Position numbers and translations under genes: made by a program. From Methylobacterium cerastii (lineage in GTDB: Bacteria > Pseudomonadota > Alphaproteobacteria > Rhizobiales > Beijerinckiaceae), in contig NZ_BPQG01000032.1 in NCBI RefSeq assembly GCF_022179125.1, positions 62,001 to 126,000 on the forward strand: 64,000 bases of DNA. The letters run 5' to 3'. A model generated the notes under the pieces. The model had not been told where the DNA came from. It made no database searches and saw nothing but the letters and a program-made list of their open reading frames with translations. Position 1 is the stretch's first letter, and each line of letters starts with the position of its first letter. Shown here in pieces: positions 15,421-24,478 of this stretch.

Positions 15421-16214
15421 TTCGAGAACCTCACCCGAACCACAATCTCCGGGGCGACGACGTTCATACATTGCACATGCGAAGCCGCCACGCGTTCCCT
15501 CCCCACGCAAAGAAGGGAGGAAGATGCGCGTCGTGGTCGCGACACACCAAAACCACCCCGCGCGAACAAAAGTCCGCCGGCGGCATGGCCCGAACATCAC
15601 GAAACAGGAGACGCGGGACGCCGCGGAACCCTGTGATGATGCGCGATTAGCCGGTTCCCCGGCGTCCCGCGGTGCCGGGCCCGGAACGCGGGCGTCGGCG
15701 CCGATTTGGCGTCGCGACTGGTTCGATCGTAGCCACACAACGCGGGGCAGGAGGCGTAAAACCTCGAACGCCTGTCACGCTTCCGCGTCCGCGTGAGCGG
15801 TCGGTCGCGCCTAAGCCTTCCCGCGCGAGCACGAGCCCAGCCCCGCGTTGCGGGTCCGGTCACTCCGGGCCACGGCACGCGGGTGAACCCGCCGCTCTGT
15901 GTCCCTGCCCCACGATGCCCGCGCCGCCGGCTGACCGACCGACGACCCGGGAGCCGCCACGCTGCCGACCGCCCCGTCGATCACCGGGCCGGCTCCTGAC
16001 GGCGGCACCGGGACGAAACGCAGCCCCGGCGCCGTGCAGCGCGTGATGGGGTTATAGGCAGGTTGTAGGAATTTTGTCAAGATTGCCCCGAGCCCGCCCC
16101 GATTTGGGCCGTTCCTGCATGCGATGATGAGCGACCGTCCGTTGGGTCAAGCAGCGACGGGGCGGTTTTGTCGGATGTCTCGGACTTGTGCGTCGAGCCG
16201 AGGTCGTCGTCCTT
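15421..16214. other. Gene-poor gap inside the Pot locus
   Basis: About 0.8 kb between PotH and a possible 42-residue gene. Several open frames exist on both strands, but none has a recognisable fold, signal peptide or good ribosome binding site. It is close to the size of a polyamine-binding protein gene, the one part the locus lacks, yet no PotD/PotF-like sequence was seen in the available translations. A less GC-rich patch lies near 16050-16080. Confidence 0.35.
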
Positions 16215-16343
16215 TCATCCGGCCAGTCGTCGCTTGGTGTGCACAGAGGCCTTCTTCTCGTCCCGGCCGACGATGTCGAGGGCGAGACGGCGCAGGAGGG
16301 CGAGGTCCCGAGCCGTCGGGGACAAGTCCTGCACTGCACGCAT
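16215..16343 (-). CDS. Possible small protein (42 aa)
   Basis: A 42-residue helical, basic protein (MRAVQDLSPTARDLALLRRL...). Its support is a strong GGGAGGGGG site 3-5 nt before the ATG at 16343 and a compact helical composition. No family is recognised. It lies between the Pot ATPase and PotH genes on the same strand, but is not obviously part of that transporter. Confidence 0.4.
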   Translation of the reverse strand: MRAVQDLSPTARDLALLRRLALDIVGRDEKKASVHTKRRLAG

Positions 16344-16497
16344 CGACCCCCTCCCGGCTTCTAATAGGCGTCGACGCACCACCCTCACCGCAGCGAGGGC
16401 TGGAAAAGCCATGTGCGATCGCTCTGCCCGCTTCAGGGGGAAGGCGGGTCGTCGTCGGAGATAGGCATGACGACGATCGTAGGGATCGCCGGTCCTC

Positions 16498-17601
16498 TCA
16501 TGCCGGCAGGATCGTCGCGGCGTCGGGGGCGAAGCGGATCGCGACCGCTTCGCCCACGGCCGGTGCCCCCTCGCCCGGCGCGGCGGTCGCGCGCAGCAGG
16601 GTGCCGTCGGCGAGGCGGAGGACGCGGCGGATGCGGTCGCCGAGAAAGGTCTCCTCGATCAGCGTCGCGGGCGCGCCCTCCCCGCCGAGGCGCAGATCTT
16701 CGGGGCGCAGATCTTCGGGGCGCAGATCTTCCGGGCGCAGATCTTCGGGGCGGACTGCCAGGACGACGGCGGCGCCGGCCGCGACCGGCGCCTCGGGTGC
16801 GCGCCCGAGCCAGGTCCCGAATGCGGTCTCGACGGCGCGGTGCGGGCCGGGCGCGTCCGCCCCGAGGCGGCCGGGGATGAGGTTCACGTCGCCGAGCAGG
16901 CCCGCGACGAAGCGCGTGGCCGGCCGGCGGTAGAGGTCGGCGGGGCGTCCCACCTGAACCAGCCGGCCGCGATCCATCACGCCGACGCGGTCGGCGAGGG
17001 TCATCGCCTCGGCGGGGTCGTGGGTGACGACGACGAAGGCGGTGCCGAGCCGGCGCTGCAGGGCGCGCAGCTCCCCTTGCGTCTCCTCGCGCAAGCTCCG
17101 GTCGAGGGCCGCCATCGGCTCGTCCAGGAGCAGCACCCGCGGCTCGCGGGCGAGGGCGCGGGCGAGCGCCACGCGCTGGCGCTGGCCGCCCGAGAGCGTC
17201 GCCGGGGCGCGGTCGGCATAGCCGTCGAGGCGTACGAGGCGAAGCAGCGCCGCGACCCGCTCGGTCGTCGCCGCGCGGCCCGTGACGAGGCCCTTCAGCC
17301 CGTAGGCGACGTTGCGCCCGACGCTCATGTGCGGGAACAGCGCATAGGACTGGAACATCATGTTCACCGGCCGTCGGTGCGCCGGCAGCGCGGTAAGGTC
17401 CTCGTCCCCGAGGCGGATCGCGCCCGAATCGGGTGCCTCGAACCCGGCGACGAGGCGGAGCAACGTGCTCTTGCCGCAGCCCGAGGGGCCGAGCAGGCAG
17501 AAGAACTCGGACGCCGCCAGGTCGAGGGACACGGCGTCGACCGCGATCCCGCTTCCGAACCGCTTGGTCAGGGTCTCCAGTCGCAGCAGCGGCGCGGACA
17601 A
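16498..17601 (-). CDS. potA: Polyamine-type ABC transporter ATPase with internal tandem repeat
   Basis: A 367-residue ATPase with Walker A GPSGCGKST (about 38-46), Q-loop MMFQSYALFPHM, signature LSGGQRQRVALARAL, Walker B VLLLDEPMAALD and switch His in VVVTHDPAEA. The C-terminal TOBE region starts with VLAVRPEDL, where a 15-bp unit is repeated four times (16691-16750), giving RPEDL four times in a row before RLG. One copy is normal for the family. It is preceded by a Crp/Fnr gene only 4 bp away. It should energise PotH/PotI. Confidence 0.9.
   Translation of the reverse strand: MSAPLLRLETLTKRFGSGIAVDAVSLDLAASEFFCLLGPSGCGKSTLLRLVAGFEAPDSGAIRLGDEDLTALPAHRRPVNMMFQSYALFPHMSVGRNVAYGLKGLVTGRAATTERVAALLRLVRLDGYADRAPATLSGGQRQRVALARALAREPRVLLLDEPMAALDRSLREETQGELRALQRRLGTAFVVVTHDPAEAMTLADRVGVMDRGRLVQVGRPADLYRRPATRFVAGLLGDVNLIPGRLGADAPGPHRAVETAFGTWLGRAPEAPVAAGAAVVLAVRPEDLRPEDLRPEDLRPEDLRLGGEGAPATLIEETFLGDRIRRVLRLADGTLLRATAAPGEGAPAVGEAVAIRFAPDAATILPA
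16691..16750 (-). repeat. Four tandem 15-bp units inside the Pot ATPase gene
   Basis: On the plus strand the unit CGCAGATCTTCGGGG occurs at 16691-16705, 16706-16720, 16721-16735 (CTTCCGGG variant) and 16736-16750. The repeat keeps frame and expands the RPEDL motif of the TOBE domain. Confidence 0.95.
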
Positions 17602-17605
17602 GGCC

Positions 17606-18292
17606 TCAGCTGTCCTCGCGCAGGGCCTCGGCGACCCGGGCCTCCAGCAGGTCCGGCCGGCGGATCACCAGGGCGCCGCGGGTGCGGTCGACGAGGCCTT
17701 CGGCGGCCATCACCGTGAACTCGCGGGTCACCTGCTCGCGGCGGCAGCCGATGCGGGCTGCGAGCACGTGGTGGTAGGGCGGCGGCGTCACCACCCGTTC
17801 GTCGCCCCCGCCCGCCCGCGGCACCGAGAGCCGCAGCAGCTCGGCGTAGAGCCGGTGGCGCAGGTCGAGCAGCGCGTGCTCCATCAGGCGGGTGTTCAGC
17901 TCGCGCACGCGCTTGGTCAGCAGGCGGAACAGCCGGTCTGCGATGGGCTCGGAGGCGAACACCATCTGGCGGAACACCGAGGCCGGGACGACGCAGAGCT
18001 CGCCGCGGGTGAGCGCCGTGACGTTGGCCGAGCGGCCGACGCCGTCCAGCGCCGACAGCTCGCCGAAGAACGCGCCGCCGCGCATCTCGCCCAGGATCAC
18101 TTCCTTGCCGGATTGCGTGCGGTTGAGGATCCGGACCTCGCCGGTGACCAGGAAGTACACGTCGGTAGACACGTCGTCGAAGTCGACCAACACCTCGTTC
18201 TCGTCGAAGCGGCGCCAGTGGCAGCGCGTCTCGAAGGGCGCGAGCTCGATGCCCGGCTCCTTGAAGAACGGAATGGTGGAGAGCCGCGCCAT
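17606..18292 (-). CDS. Crp/Fnr-family transcriptional regulator
   Basis: A 228-residue protein. An N-terminal cNMP-type beta-roll (ETRCHWRRFDENEVLVDFDD ... GEMRGGAFFGELSALDGVGR) is followed by a long dimerisation helix and a C-terminal Crp helix-turn-helix (HHVLAARIGCRREQVTREFT) with wing GLVDRTRGALVI. There is no Fnr-type Cys cluster, so it is not an oxygen-sensing Fe-S form. The stop lies 4 bp from the start of the Pot ATPase, so the two are likely co-transcribed. ATG 18292 is preferred over the longer frame. The effector is unknown. Confidence 0.88.
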   Translation of the reverse strand: MARLSTIPFFKEPGIELAPFETRCHWRRFDENEVLVDFDDVSTDVYFLVTGEVRILNRTQSGKEVILGEMRGGAFFGELSALDGVGRSANVTALTRGELCVVPASVFRQMVFASEPIADRLFRLLTKRVRELNTRLMEHALLDLRHRLYAELLRLSVPRAGGGDERVVTPPPYHHVLAARIGCRREQVTREFTVMAAEGLVDRTRGALVIRRPDLLEARVAEALREDS

Positions 18293-18551
18293 CGAAAACC
18301 GGTCCCTTCGCGATGCGCCGGGACCGTCGCGCCGCGGACCGTCTAGAAGTCCGCGCAGCCGACCCGGAGCGTCGCGTCGTCGAATGTGTTGCAAGATCGT
18401 GACGACCGGGTCGTCACCGGTCAAGCCGACGGCGGCCGATGAGGGTGGATGGTGCCGCCCGAGACGGCACGAGGCCGTGATTTCCTGACCCTGCCGGATG
18501 ACTTTAGGTATAAAGCCCGCATTCGGCCTGCGAGGGTGCCCGGAACCCGGA

Positions 18552-19496
18552 ATGCAGCGTCAGCCGCCCCCCGACCCGATGCCTCCAGCCTTTCCCTCCG
18601 AACGATCCGCGCCGGACCTCGTCTCGACGCCGGGCGGCCCCTTCCGCGCGACGCTCGGCGCCGCGTTCTCCCTGTCGGGACGTGGGCTCCACACCGGGCG
18701 CCGCGCCACCGTCCGCGTCGGCCCTGCGCCGCCCGGCCACGGCGTCGTCTTCCGCCGAACGCTGCGCGACGGCCGCACGGTCGACGTGCCGGCTTCGTGG
18801 TCGCTGCGCGAGCGCCAGCCGCTGTGCACCGCGTTGCGGTCCCCGGAGGGACCGCTGATCCGCACCGTCGAGCACCTGCTCGCCGCGCTCTCGGCCGAGG
18901 GCGTCGACGAGGCGCTCGTCGAGATCGACGCCGAGGAGCTGCCGATCTTCGACGGCAGCGCCGTGCCCTGGTGCCGCGCGATCCGTGCCGCAGGGCGGAT
19001 CGAGAACGGCGCGCCGCGCCGGACGATCCGGATGCTGCGCACGGTCCAGGTGGAGGATGGCCGGCGCACCTTACGGATCGAGCCGCATGACGGGCTCCAC
19101 GTCTCAGCCCACCTCGCGCTGGCGCATTTCGGCCCGCTCGACTGGTCCGGGACGATCACGCCGGACGTGTTCCTGTCCGAGATCGCGCCGGCGCGGAGCT
19201 TCGGCCGCTATTGGCGCGCCATGCTCGGGCGCGCCTACGGCTTCGTCACGCGAAAACCCTTCCTGCAGGGCTGCGGCGTCCGCTCGGCGGCGATGATCGT
19301 GCGCGGGCGCATCCTCGGCGGGATGCGGGTGGCCGACGAGCCTGTCCGCCACCGCGTCCTCGACCTCGTCGGCGACCTCGCGCTCGCCGGTCACCCGATC
19401 CGCGGGCGGCTGATCGCGGCCCATACCGGGCACGAGCTCAACCACGCCCTGGTGGCCCGGCTGTTGGCCGAGCCCGACGCCTGGGAGCTGGTCTGA
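18552..19496 (+). CDS. lpxC: Divergent LpxC-family UDP-3-O-acyl-GlcNAc deacetylase
   Basis: A 314-residue protein aligning over the whole LpxC fold: GRGLHTGRRATV, the zinc His and catalytic Glu in TVEHLLAAL, ELPIFDGSAVPW, ARSFG, and RHRVLDLVGDLALAG with the other zinc ligands (His, Asp). The distal catalytic His lies in HTGHELNHALV. The usual Lys next to the zinc His is Arg here, and the insert that usually reads like GGSLDNA is replaced by GCGVRSAAMIV. The enzyme removes the acetyl group in lipid A synthesis. It is far from any cell-division cluster, so probably a second copy. The start is set at 18552; a TATAAA-like box overlaps the alternative ATG at 18498. Confidence 0.82.
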   Translation: MQRQPPPDPMPPAFPSERSAPDLVSTPGGPFRATLGAAFSLSGRGLHTGRRATVRVGPAPPGHGVVFRRTLRDGRTVDVPASWSLRERQPLCTALRSPEGPLIRTVEHLLAALSAEGVDEALVEIDAEELPIFDGSAVPWCRAIRAAGRIENGAPRRTIRMLRTVQVEDGRRTLRIEPHDGLHVSAHLALAHFGPLDWSGTITPDVFLSEIAPARSFGRYWRAMLGRAYGFVTRKPFLQGCGVRSAAMIVRGRILGGMRVADEPVRHRVLDLVGDLALAGHPIRGRLIAAHTGHELNHALVARLLAEPDAWELV

Positions 19497-19551
19497 GCGT
19501 TCGCCGCCGTCCGGCGCTTGCCACGGGGCGCCGGCCTCGCCAGAACGCCCC

Positions 19552-21417
19552 ATGCTCCGCGTCAACGACCTCACCCTCCGCATCGGCGAGCGCCTGATCC
19601 TCGACGGCGCGAGCTTCTCCATCCCCGACCGCGCCCGCGTCGGCCTCGTCGGCCGCAACGGCGCCGGCAAGACCACGCTGTTCAAGGCGATCCTCGGCGA
19701 GTGGCCGGTGGATGCGAGCGCGGTCTCGATGCCCAGGGGCATGCGCATCGGCGCGGTGGCGCAGGAGGCGCCGGCCGGCCCCGAGACCCTGCACGCCGTC
19801 GTCCTCGCCGCCGACACCGAGCGGGCGCGGCTGATGGCCGAGGCGGAAGGCGCCGACGGCCTGCGCCGCGCCGAGATCGAGACGCGGCTCGTGGACATCG
19901 GCGCGCATTCGGCGCCGGCCCGCGCGGCGGCGATCCTGCACGGCCTCGGATTCGACGCGGCCGCGCAGGGGCGCCCGTGCTCGGACTTCTCCGGCGGCTG
20001 GCGGATGCGCGTGGCTTTGGCCGCGGTGCTGTTCTCCGAGCCCGACCTGCTGCTGCTCGACGAGCCGACCAACTACCTCGACATCGAGGGCACGATCTGG
20101 CTCTACGACTACCTCGAGCGCTATCCGCGCACCGCGATCATCATCTCCCACGACCGAGACCTGCTCGATGAGAGCGTCGACCACATCCTGCATCTCGACC
20201 GCGGCAAGCTGACGATCTACCGCGGCGGCTACACCTCCTTCGCCAAGCAGCTCTCCGAGAAGCGCATGCTGCAGGCCAAGGCCAAGGTGAAGCAGGATGC
20301 CGAGCGGGCGCACCTGCAGAGCTTCATCGACCGGTTCAAGGCCAAGGCGACCAAGGCGCGCCAGGCCCAGTCGCGCGTGAAGAAGCTCGCCAAGATGGTG
20401 CCGATCGCCGGGCTGATCGAGGACGACGTGCCGGTCATCCACCTGCCGAGCCCGGAAAAGCCGCTCTCGCCGCCGATCGTCGCGATGGAGCGGGTCGCCG
20501 CCGGCTACCCCGACCGCATCGTGCTCTCCGGGCTGAACCTCAGCCTCGCCCCGGACGACCGCGTCGCGCTGCTCGGCGCCAACGGCAACGGCAAGTCGAC
20601 CTTCTGCAAGCTGATCGGCGGCCGGCTCGACGCGCTCTCGGGCGAGCTTCGCCGCTCCTCGAAGATGAAGGTCGCGTACTTCGCGCAGCACCAGCTCGAC
20701 GAGCTGCGCCCGGCCGAGAACGCGGTGGCGCACCTGCGCACGCTGATGCCGGACGCGCCCGAGGCGCGGGTGCGCGCCGCCACCGCCCGGCTCGGGTTTC
20801 CCGCCAACAAGGCGGACACGCCGGTCTCGCAGCTCTCGGGCGGCGAGAAGGCCCGCCTGCTGATGGGGCTCGCGGCCTTCGAGGGGCCGCACCTGCTGAT
20901 CCTCGACGAGCCGACCAACCACCTCGACATCGAGAGCCGGCAGGCGCTGGTCGAGGCGATCAACGACTACGAGGGCGCCGTCATCCTGGTCAGCCACGAC
21001 CGCTTCCTGGTCGAGGCCTGCGCCGACCGCCTCTGGCTCGTCGCCGACGGCTCGGTGAAGGCCTTCGACGGCGACATGGACGACTATCGCCGCCTGGTGC
21101 TCGCCGGCCCCGAGCGCGACACCGCCCGCGACGAGGACGCGTCCGGCGGCAAGCAGGCCGAGGCCCGCCGCTCGGCGGTCGAGCGCCGCGCCGCCCTCGC
21201 CCCCTTGCGCAAGCGCCTCGAAGGCCTCGAGGCGCGCATGGAGAAGCTCACCGCCGCCATCGCCAAGATCGACGCGGCCTTGGGCGACGGCACCGCCTTC
21301 CTCCAGAACGCCGCCAAGGCCGGCGAGATCGCGAAGATGCGGGCGGATGCCGTGGCCGCGCTCGGGGTCGCCGAGGAAGAGTGGCTGACGGTGAGCGGGG
21401 AGATCGAGGCGGCGTGA
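19552..21417 (+). CDS. ABC-F family ATPase
   Basis: A 621-residue soluble protein with two ABC domains in one chain. Walker A motifs are GRNGAGKTT and GANGNGKST, signatures SGGWRMRVALA and SGGEKARLLMG, and Walker B motifs LLLLDEPTNYLD and LLILDEPTNHLD. A charged linker between the domains (AKAKVKQDAERAHLQ...) is the P-site tRNA interaction motif of ABC-F proteins. The C-terminal coiled coil (KRLEGLEARMEKLTAAIAK) recalls Uup/YheS. ABC-F factors act on stalled ribosomes; the exact role is unclear. It follows the lpxC paralogue after 55 bp. Confidence 0.92.
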   Translation: MLRVNDLTLRIGERLILDGASFSIPDRARVGLVGRNGAGKTTLFKAILGEWPVDASAVSMPRGMRIGAVAQEAPAGPETLHAVVLAADTERARLMAEAEGADGLRRAEIETRLVDIGAHSAPARAAAILHGLGFDAAAQGRPCSDFSGGWRMRVALAAVLFSEPDLLLLDEPTNYLDIEGTIWLYDYLERYPRTAIIISHDRDLLDESVDHILHLDRGKLTIYRGGYTSFAKQLSEKRMLQAKAKVKQDAERAHLQSFIDRFKAKATKARQAQSRVKKLAKMVPIAGLIEDDVPVIHLPSPEKPLSPPIVAMERVAAGYPDRIVLSGLNLSLAPDDRVALLGANGNGKSTFCKLIGGRLDALSGELRRSSKMKVAYFAQHQLDELRPAENAVAHLRTLMPDAPEARVRAATARLGFPANKADTPVSQLSGGEKARLLMGLAAFEGPHLLILDEPTNHLDIESRQALVEAINDYEGAVILVSHDRFLVEACADRLWLVADGSVKAFDGDMDDYRRLVLAGPERDTARDEDASGGKQAEARRSAVERRAALAPLRKRLEGLEARMEKLTAAIAKIDAALGDGTAFLQNAAKAGEIAKMRADAVAALGVAEEEWLTVSGEIEAA

Positions 21418-21574
21418 GACACCACCGCGCTAGAATTCGGCTCGGCCCGCGATCGATCCCGCTCCCGCCGAGGCGCTTTCAGCCTGCGTACAGGCGCGGG
21501 CGGCGATGGAACCGCGACGCTCCGAGACACGAACCATCGCCATCCGGGAGCGCGTCGGCGATCGAGGATTGATG

Positions 21575-22762
21575 ATGGCCGACACGGTCCAGCGCGATGC
21601 CACCCGGCCGACGTCGACCGCGGCTAGGTCACCCGATACCATCGTTGCCATCCCCGTGCGCAACGAGGCCGAGCGCATCGGCTTCTGCCTCGACGCGCTC
21701 GACGCTCAGGAAGGCCTCGCACCGGGCCGCCTCGGCCTGGTGTTGTTCCTCAACAACTGCACCGACGACACCGCCCGGATCGTGGCCGCGCGCGTGCCGG
21801 CCCTGTCCATGCCGGTCCGGGTGATCGAGGCGGAGTTCGCCGGCGCCCATGCCGGCTGGGCCCGGCGCAAGGCGATGGACGCGGCCGCCGAGTGGCTGGC
21901 CGAGGCCGGCACGATCCTCTCCACCGACGCCGACAGCCGCGTGCCGCCGGACTGGGTCTTCGCGAACCTGCGCGCGCTGGCGGCCGGCGCCGACGCGGTC
22001 GCGGGCCGCGTCGAGCTGATCGCCGAGGAGGCGGCCCTGCTGCCGCCCTCGCTTCCGGCCCGCGGGCGGCTGGAAGACGCCTACAGCGCGCTCTTGACCG
22101 AGGCCGAGGCGCGGATCGACCCCGATCCGAACGACCCCTGGCCGTGCCACCGCACCACCATCGGCGCGACGCTCGCGGTCAGCCGCGACGCCTACCTCCG
22201 GGTCGGCGGCATGCCGGAGATCGCGCTCGGCGAGGACGGCGCCTTCGTCGCCCGCCTTCTCGCCCATGGGTTCCGCGTTCGCCACGACCCGGCTGTGATG
22301 GTGTTCATCTCCGCCCGCCTCACCGGCCGGGCGCCGGGCGGGGTCGCCGACACCATCCGCTCCCGCTGCGAGGATCCGGGCGCGCTCTGCGACGCGCGCC
22401 TCGAGCCGGTGCCAAGGGCGCTGCACCGCTACCTCTGGCGCCGGCGACTCCGTCGCCTTCACGCCTCCGGCCGCCTCGGCACCTCGACGGCCTGGGCGCA
22501 CCGCCTCGGCATCCAATCTCACGAGGCGGCGCGGATCGCCGCCCTGCCCCTCGTCGGGCAGGTCGTGGAGGAGGCCGAGCGGGCGAGCCCGAAGCTTCGT
22601 CACGCCCCGCTGAGCGTGCCGCAGCTGCCGGGCCAGATCAGGCTCGCGAAGGCGGTGCTGCCGCTCGTGCGGGCGTTCGCCTCGGTTCGGGATCGCTGGA
22701 AGGGGTCTGCCGCGGCCGCCACGCCGTCGCCGACGCCGTCGGTCACGCGGGCCATGCCTTGA
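21575..22762 (+). CDS. Family 2 glycosyltransferase
   Basis: About 395 residues with a GT-A fold: TIVAIPVRNEAERIGFCLDA at the start, LFLNNCTDDTA, the DxD-type metal site in STDADSRVPPDW, and GGMPEIALGEDGAFVARLLA as acceptor region. No transmembrane helices are evident, so it is probably cytosolic or peripheral. The donor and acceptor are unknown. AGGA lies 6 nt before ATG 21575 (another ATG at 21572 is possible), so these are preferred over the frame start at 21506. The C-terminus is Ala/Thr/Pro-rich and likely disordered. Confidence 0.85.
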   Translation: MADTVQRDATRPTSTAARSPDTIVAIPVRNEAERIGFCLDALDAQEGLAPGRLGLVLFLNNCTDDTARIVAARVPALSMPVRVIEAEFAGAHAGWARRKAMDAAAEWLAEAGTILSTDADSRVPPDWVFANLRALAAGADAVAGRVELIAEEAALLPPSLPARGRLEDAYSALLTEAEARIDPDPNDPWPCHRTTIGATLAVSRDAYLRVGGMPEIALGEDGAFVARLLAHGFRVRHDPAVMVFISARLTGRAPGGVADTIRSRCEDPGALCDARLEPVPRALHRYLWRRRLRRLHASGRLGTSTAWAHRLGIQSHEAARIAALPLVGQVVEEAERASPKLRHAPLSVPQLPGQIRLAKAVLPLVRAFASVRDRWKGSAAAATPSPTPSVTRAMP

Positions 22763-22829
22763 CCGGATCGGGAGCGGCTCCCCTCTCGTAGGACTCGGGA
22801 TTTCTCGAAACGCGTTTTCGGACCCGCAC

Positions 22830-22944
22830 CGTCATCCCGGGGCGGCGTAGGCGAGCCCGGGATCCAGAACCGCAGGTCGACCTTCAGGTCGGCTCCGTCG
22901 ACGGCTCTGGATGCCGGGCTCTGCTGCGCAGCCCCGGGATGACG
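22830..22944. repeat. Palindromic intergenic repeat with CGTCATCCCGGGG ends
   Basis: The ends CGTCATCCCGGGG (22830-22842) and CCCCGGGATGACG (22932-22944) are exact inverted copies, and the interior contains further imperfect inverted pieces (CCCGGGATCCAGA / TCTGGATGCCGGG). Such elements are common between genes in Methylobacterium and related genera. This one lies between the convergent glycosyltransferase and MFS genes. Confidence 0.75.
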
Positions 22945-22983
22945 AGGTGGAGCGGGACCGACCGCGATCCATTCGGGGGGGCG

Positions 22984-24303
22984 TCAGGCCCGCGCCGCCG
23001 CGGTTGCCGGCGGTTTCGGCTTTCCCAGGCCGAGCACCAGCGCGCAGCCGGCGGCGGAGAGGATGGCCAGGGGGAGGAGGCCGAGCGGGTAGCTGCCGGT
23101 CGCGTCCTTGATCACGCCGAGCAGGTAGGTGCCCAGGAACCCGCCGATGTTGCCGATGGCGTTGATCTGGGCGATGCCGGCGGCGGCTGCGCCCGCCGAG
23201 AGCCACTCGGTCGAGAGCGCCCAGAACGGGCCCTTCACCATGTAGGTGCCGGTGACGGCCAGGCACAGGATCAGCATCGTCGGCCAGAGTTGGGTCGTCA
23301 GCACCGCGGCGCCGAGGCTGAGCGCAAGCAGCCCGAGCGGCAGCGCCGTATGCCAGGTGCGCTCGCGGCGCCGGTCGGACGAGCGTCCCCACAGGATCAT
23401 CAGCACCGAGGCGATGCCGAAGGGCACCGCGTTCAGGAGCCCGGTCTCCAGGTTGGTGAGGCCGAAGGACTTGATGATCTGCGGCTGCCAGAGCGACAGG
23501 CACTGGCTCGCCCCCGAGGCGCCGGCATAGATCAGCGAGGCGGCAAGCACGTAGCGGTTGGTCATCACCTGCCGCAGCGAGAGGTGGCCGGCGGGCCGGG
23601 CCGCGCCCTCGACCACCGAGGCCCGCTCGTCGGCCAGGCGCCCCGTGAGCCAGGCGCGCTGCTGCGGCGTCAGCCAGTTGGCGCGGGCCGGGCCGTCCGG
23701 CAGCAGGAGGAAGGCGAGGATGCCGAGCACCACCGCCGGCACCGCCTCGATCAGGAACAGCCACTGCCAGCCGCGAAAGCCCAGCATCCCGTCGGTGCCG
23801 AGCAGCCACGCCGAGAGCGGCGAGCCGAGGAAGCTCGAGATCGGGATCGCGACCATGAAGATCGCCACGATCCGCCCGCGATAGGCGCGCGGGTACCAGT
23901 AGGTCAGGTAGAGGATCACGCCGGGGAAGAACCCGGCCTCGGCGGCTCCGAGCAGCAGCCGCACCGCGTAGAACGAGAACGGCCCGACGACGAAGGCCAT
24001 CCCCGCCGAGACCAGCCCCCAGGTGATCATGATCCGCGCGATCCAGATCCGGGCGCCGAACCGCTCCATCGCGACGTTGCTCGGCACCTCGCAGAGCACG
24101 TAGGACACGTAGAACAACCCGCCGCCGAGGCCGAATTGCGCCGCCGACAGGCCGATGTCCTGGTTCATCTGCAGGGCGGCGAAGCCCGCGTTCACCCGGT
24201 CGACGAAGGCGACGAAGTAGGCGAGCATCAGGAACGGCAGGATGCGCCACGTCACCGTGCGCAGTGTGGCGCGCTCGATCGCGCCGATCTCCGTCTGAAC
24301 CAT
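22984..24303 (-). CDS. MFS transporter, anion:cation symporter (ACS) type
   Basis: A 439-residue protein with about 12 hydrophobic helices. The N-terminal FVDRVNAGFAALQMNQDIGLS and AAEAGFFPGVILYLTYWYP are typical of the ACS branch, which includes tartrate, glucarate, phthalate and 4-hydroxyphenylacetate permeases. The central cytoplasmic loop carries LPDGPARANWLTPQQRAWL, a frequent ACS feature. The substrate is probably an organic anion; none is evident from neighbours. It is divergent from an alpha/beta hydrolase gene, which might act on the imported compound. Confidence 0.88.
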   Translation of the reverse strand: MVQTEIGAIERATLRTVTWRILPFLMLAYFVAFVDRVNAGFAALQMNQDIGLSAAQFGLGGGLFYVSYVLCEVPSNVAMERFGARIWIARIMITWGLVSAGMAFVVGPFSFYAVRLLLGAAEAGFFPGVILYLTYWYPRAYRGRIVAIFMVAIPISSFLGSPLSAWLLGTDGMLGFRGWQWLFLIEAVPAVVLGILAFLLLPDGPARANWLTPQQRAWLTGRLADERASVVEGAARPAGHLSLRQVMTNRYVLAASLIYAGASGASQCLSLWQPQIIKSFGLTNLETGLLNAVPFGIASVLMILWGRSSDRRRERTWHTALPLGLLALSLGAAVLTTQLWPTMLILCLAVTGTYMVKGPFWALSTEWLSAGAAAAGIAQINAIGNIGGFLGTYLLGVIKDATGSYPLGLLPLAILSAAGCALVLGLGKPKPPATAAARA

Positions 24304-24478
24304 GGCTTATCGTCCCCGCGCCGTCGGCGCACGCAGCGTTCGGCCATCCCGATCGCCCTTGGCCAGAGCCGATCACGACACCGCCGTCCATCCGTCGGCC
24401 GCCGCCCGACGCATGGCAACGTTCCGCCCGCCACCTCGTTGTCGCGACGACCGCTCAGCTCCAAGGACGCGCAAGGCG

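Noticed and set aside
15421-16497. A decayed polyamine-binding protein gene in the Pot locus gap.
   Set aside because: The gap size is suggestive, but none of the frames contains periplasmic binding protein sequence or a signal peptide.
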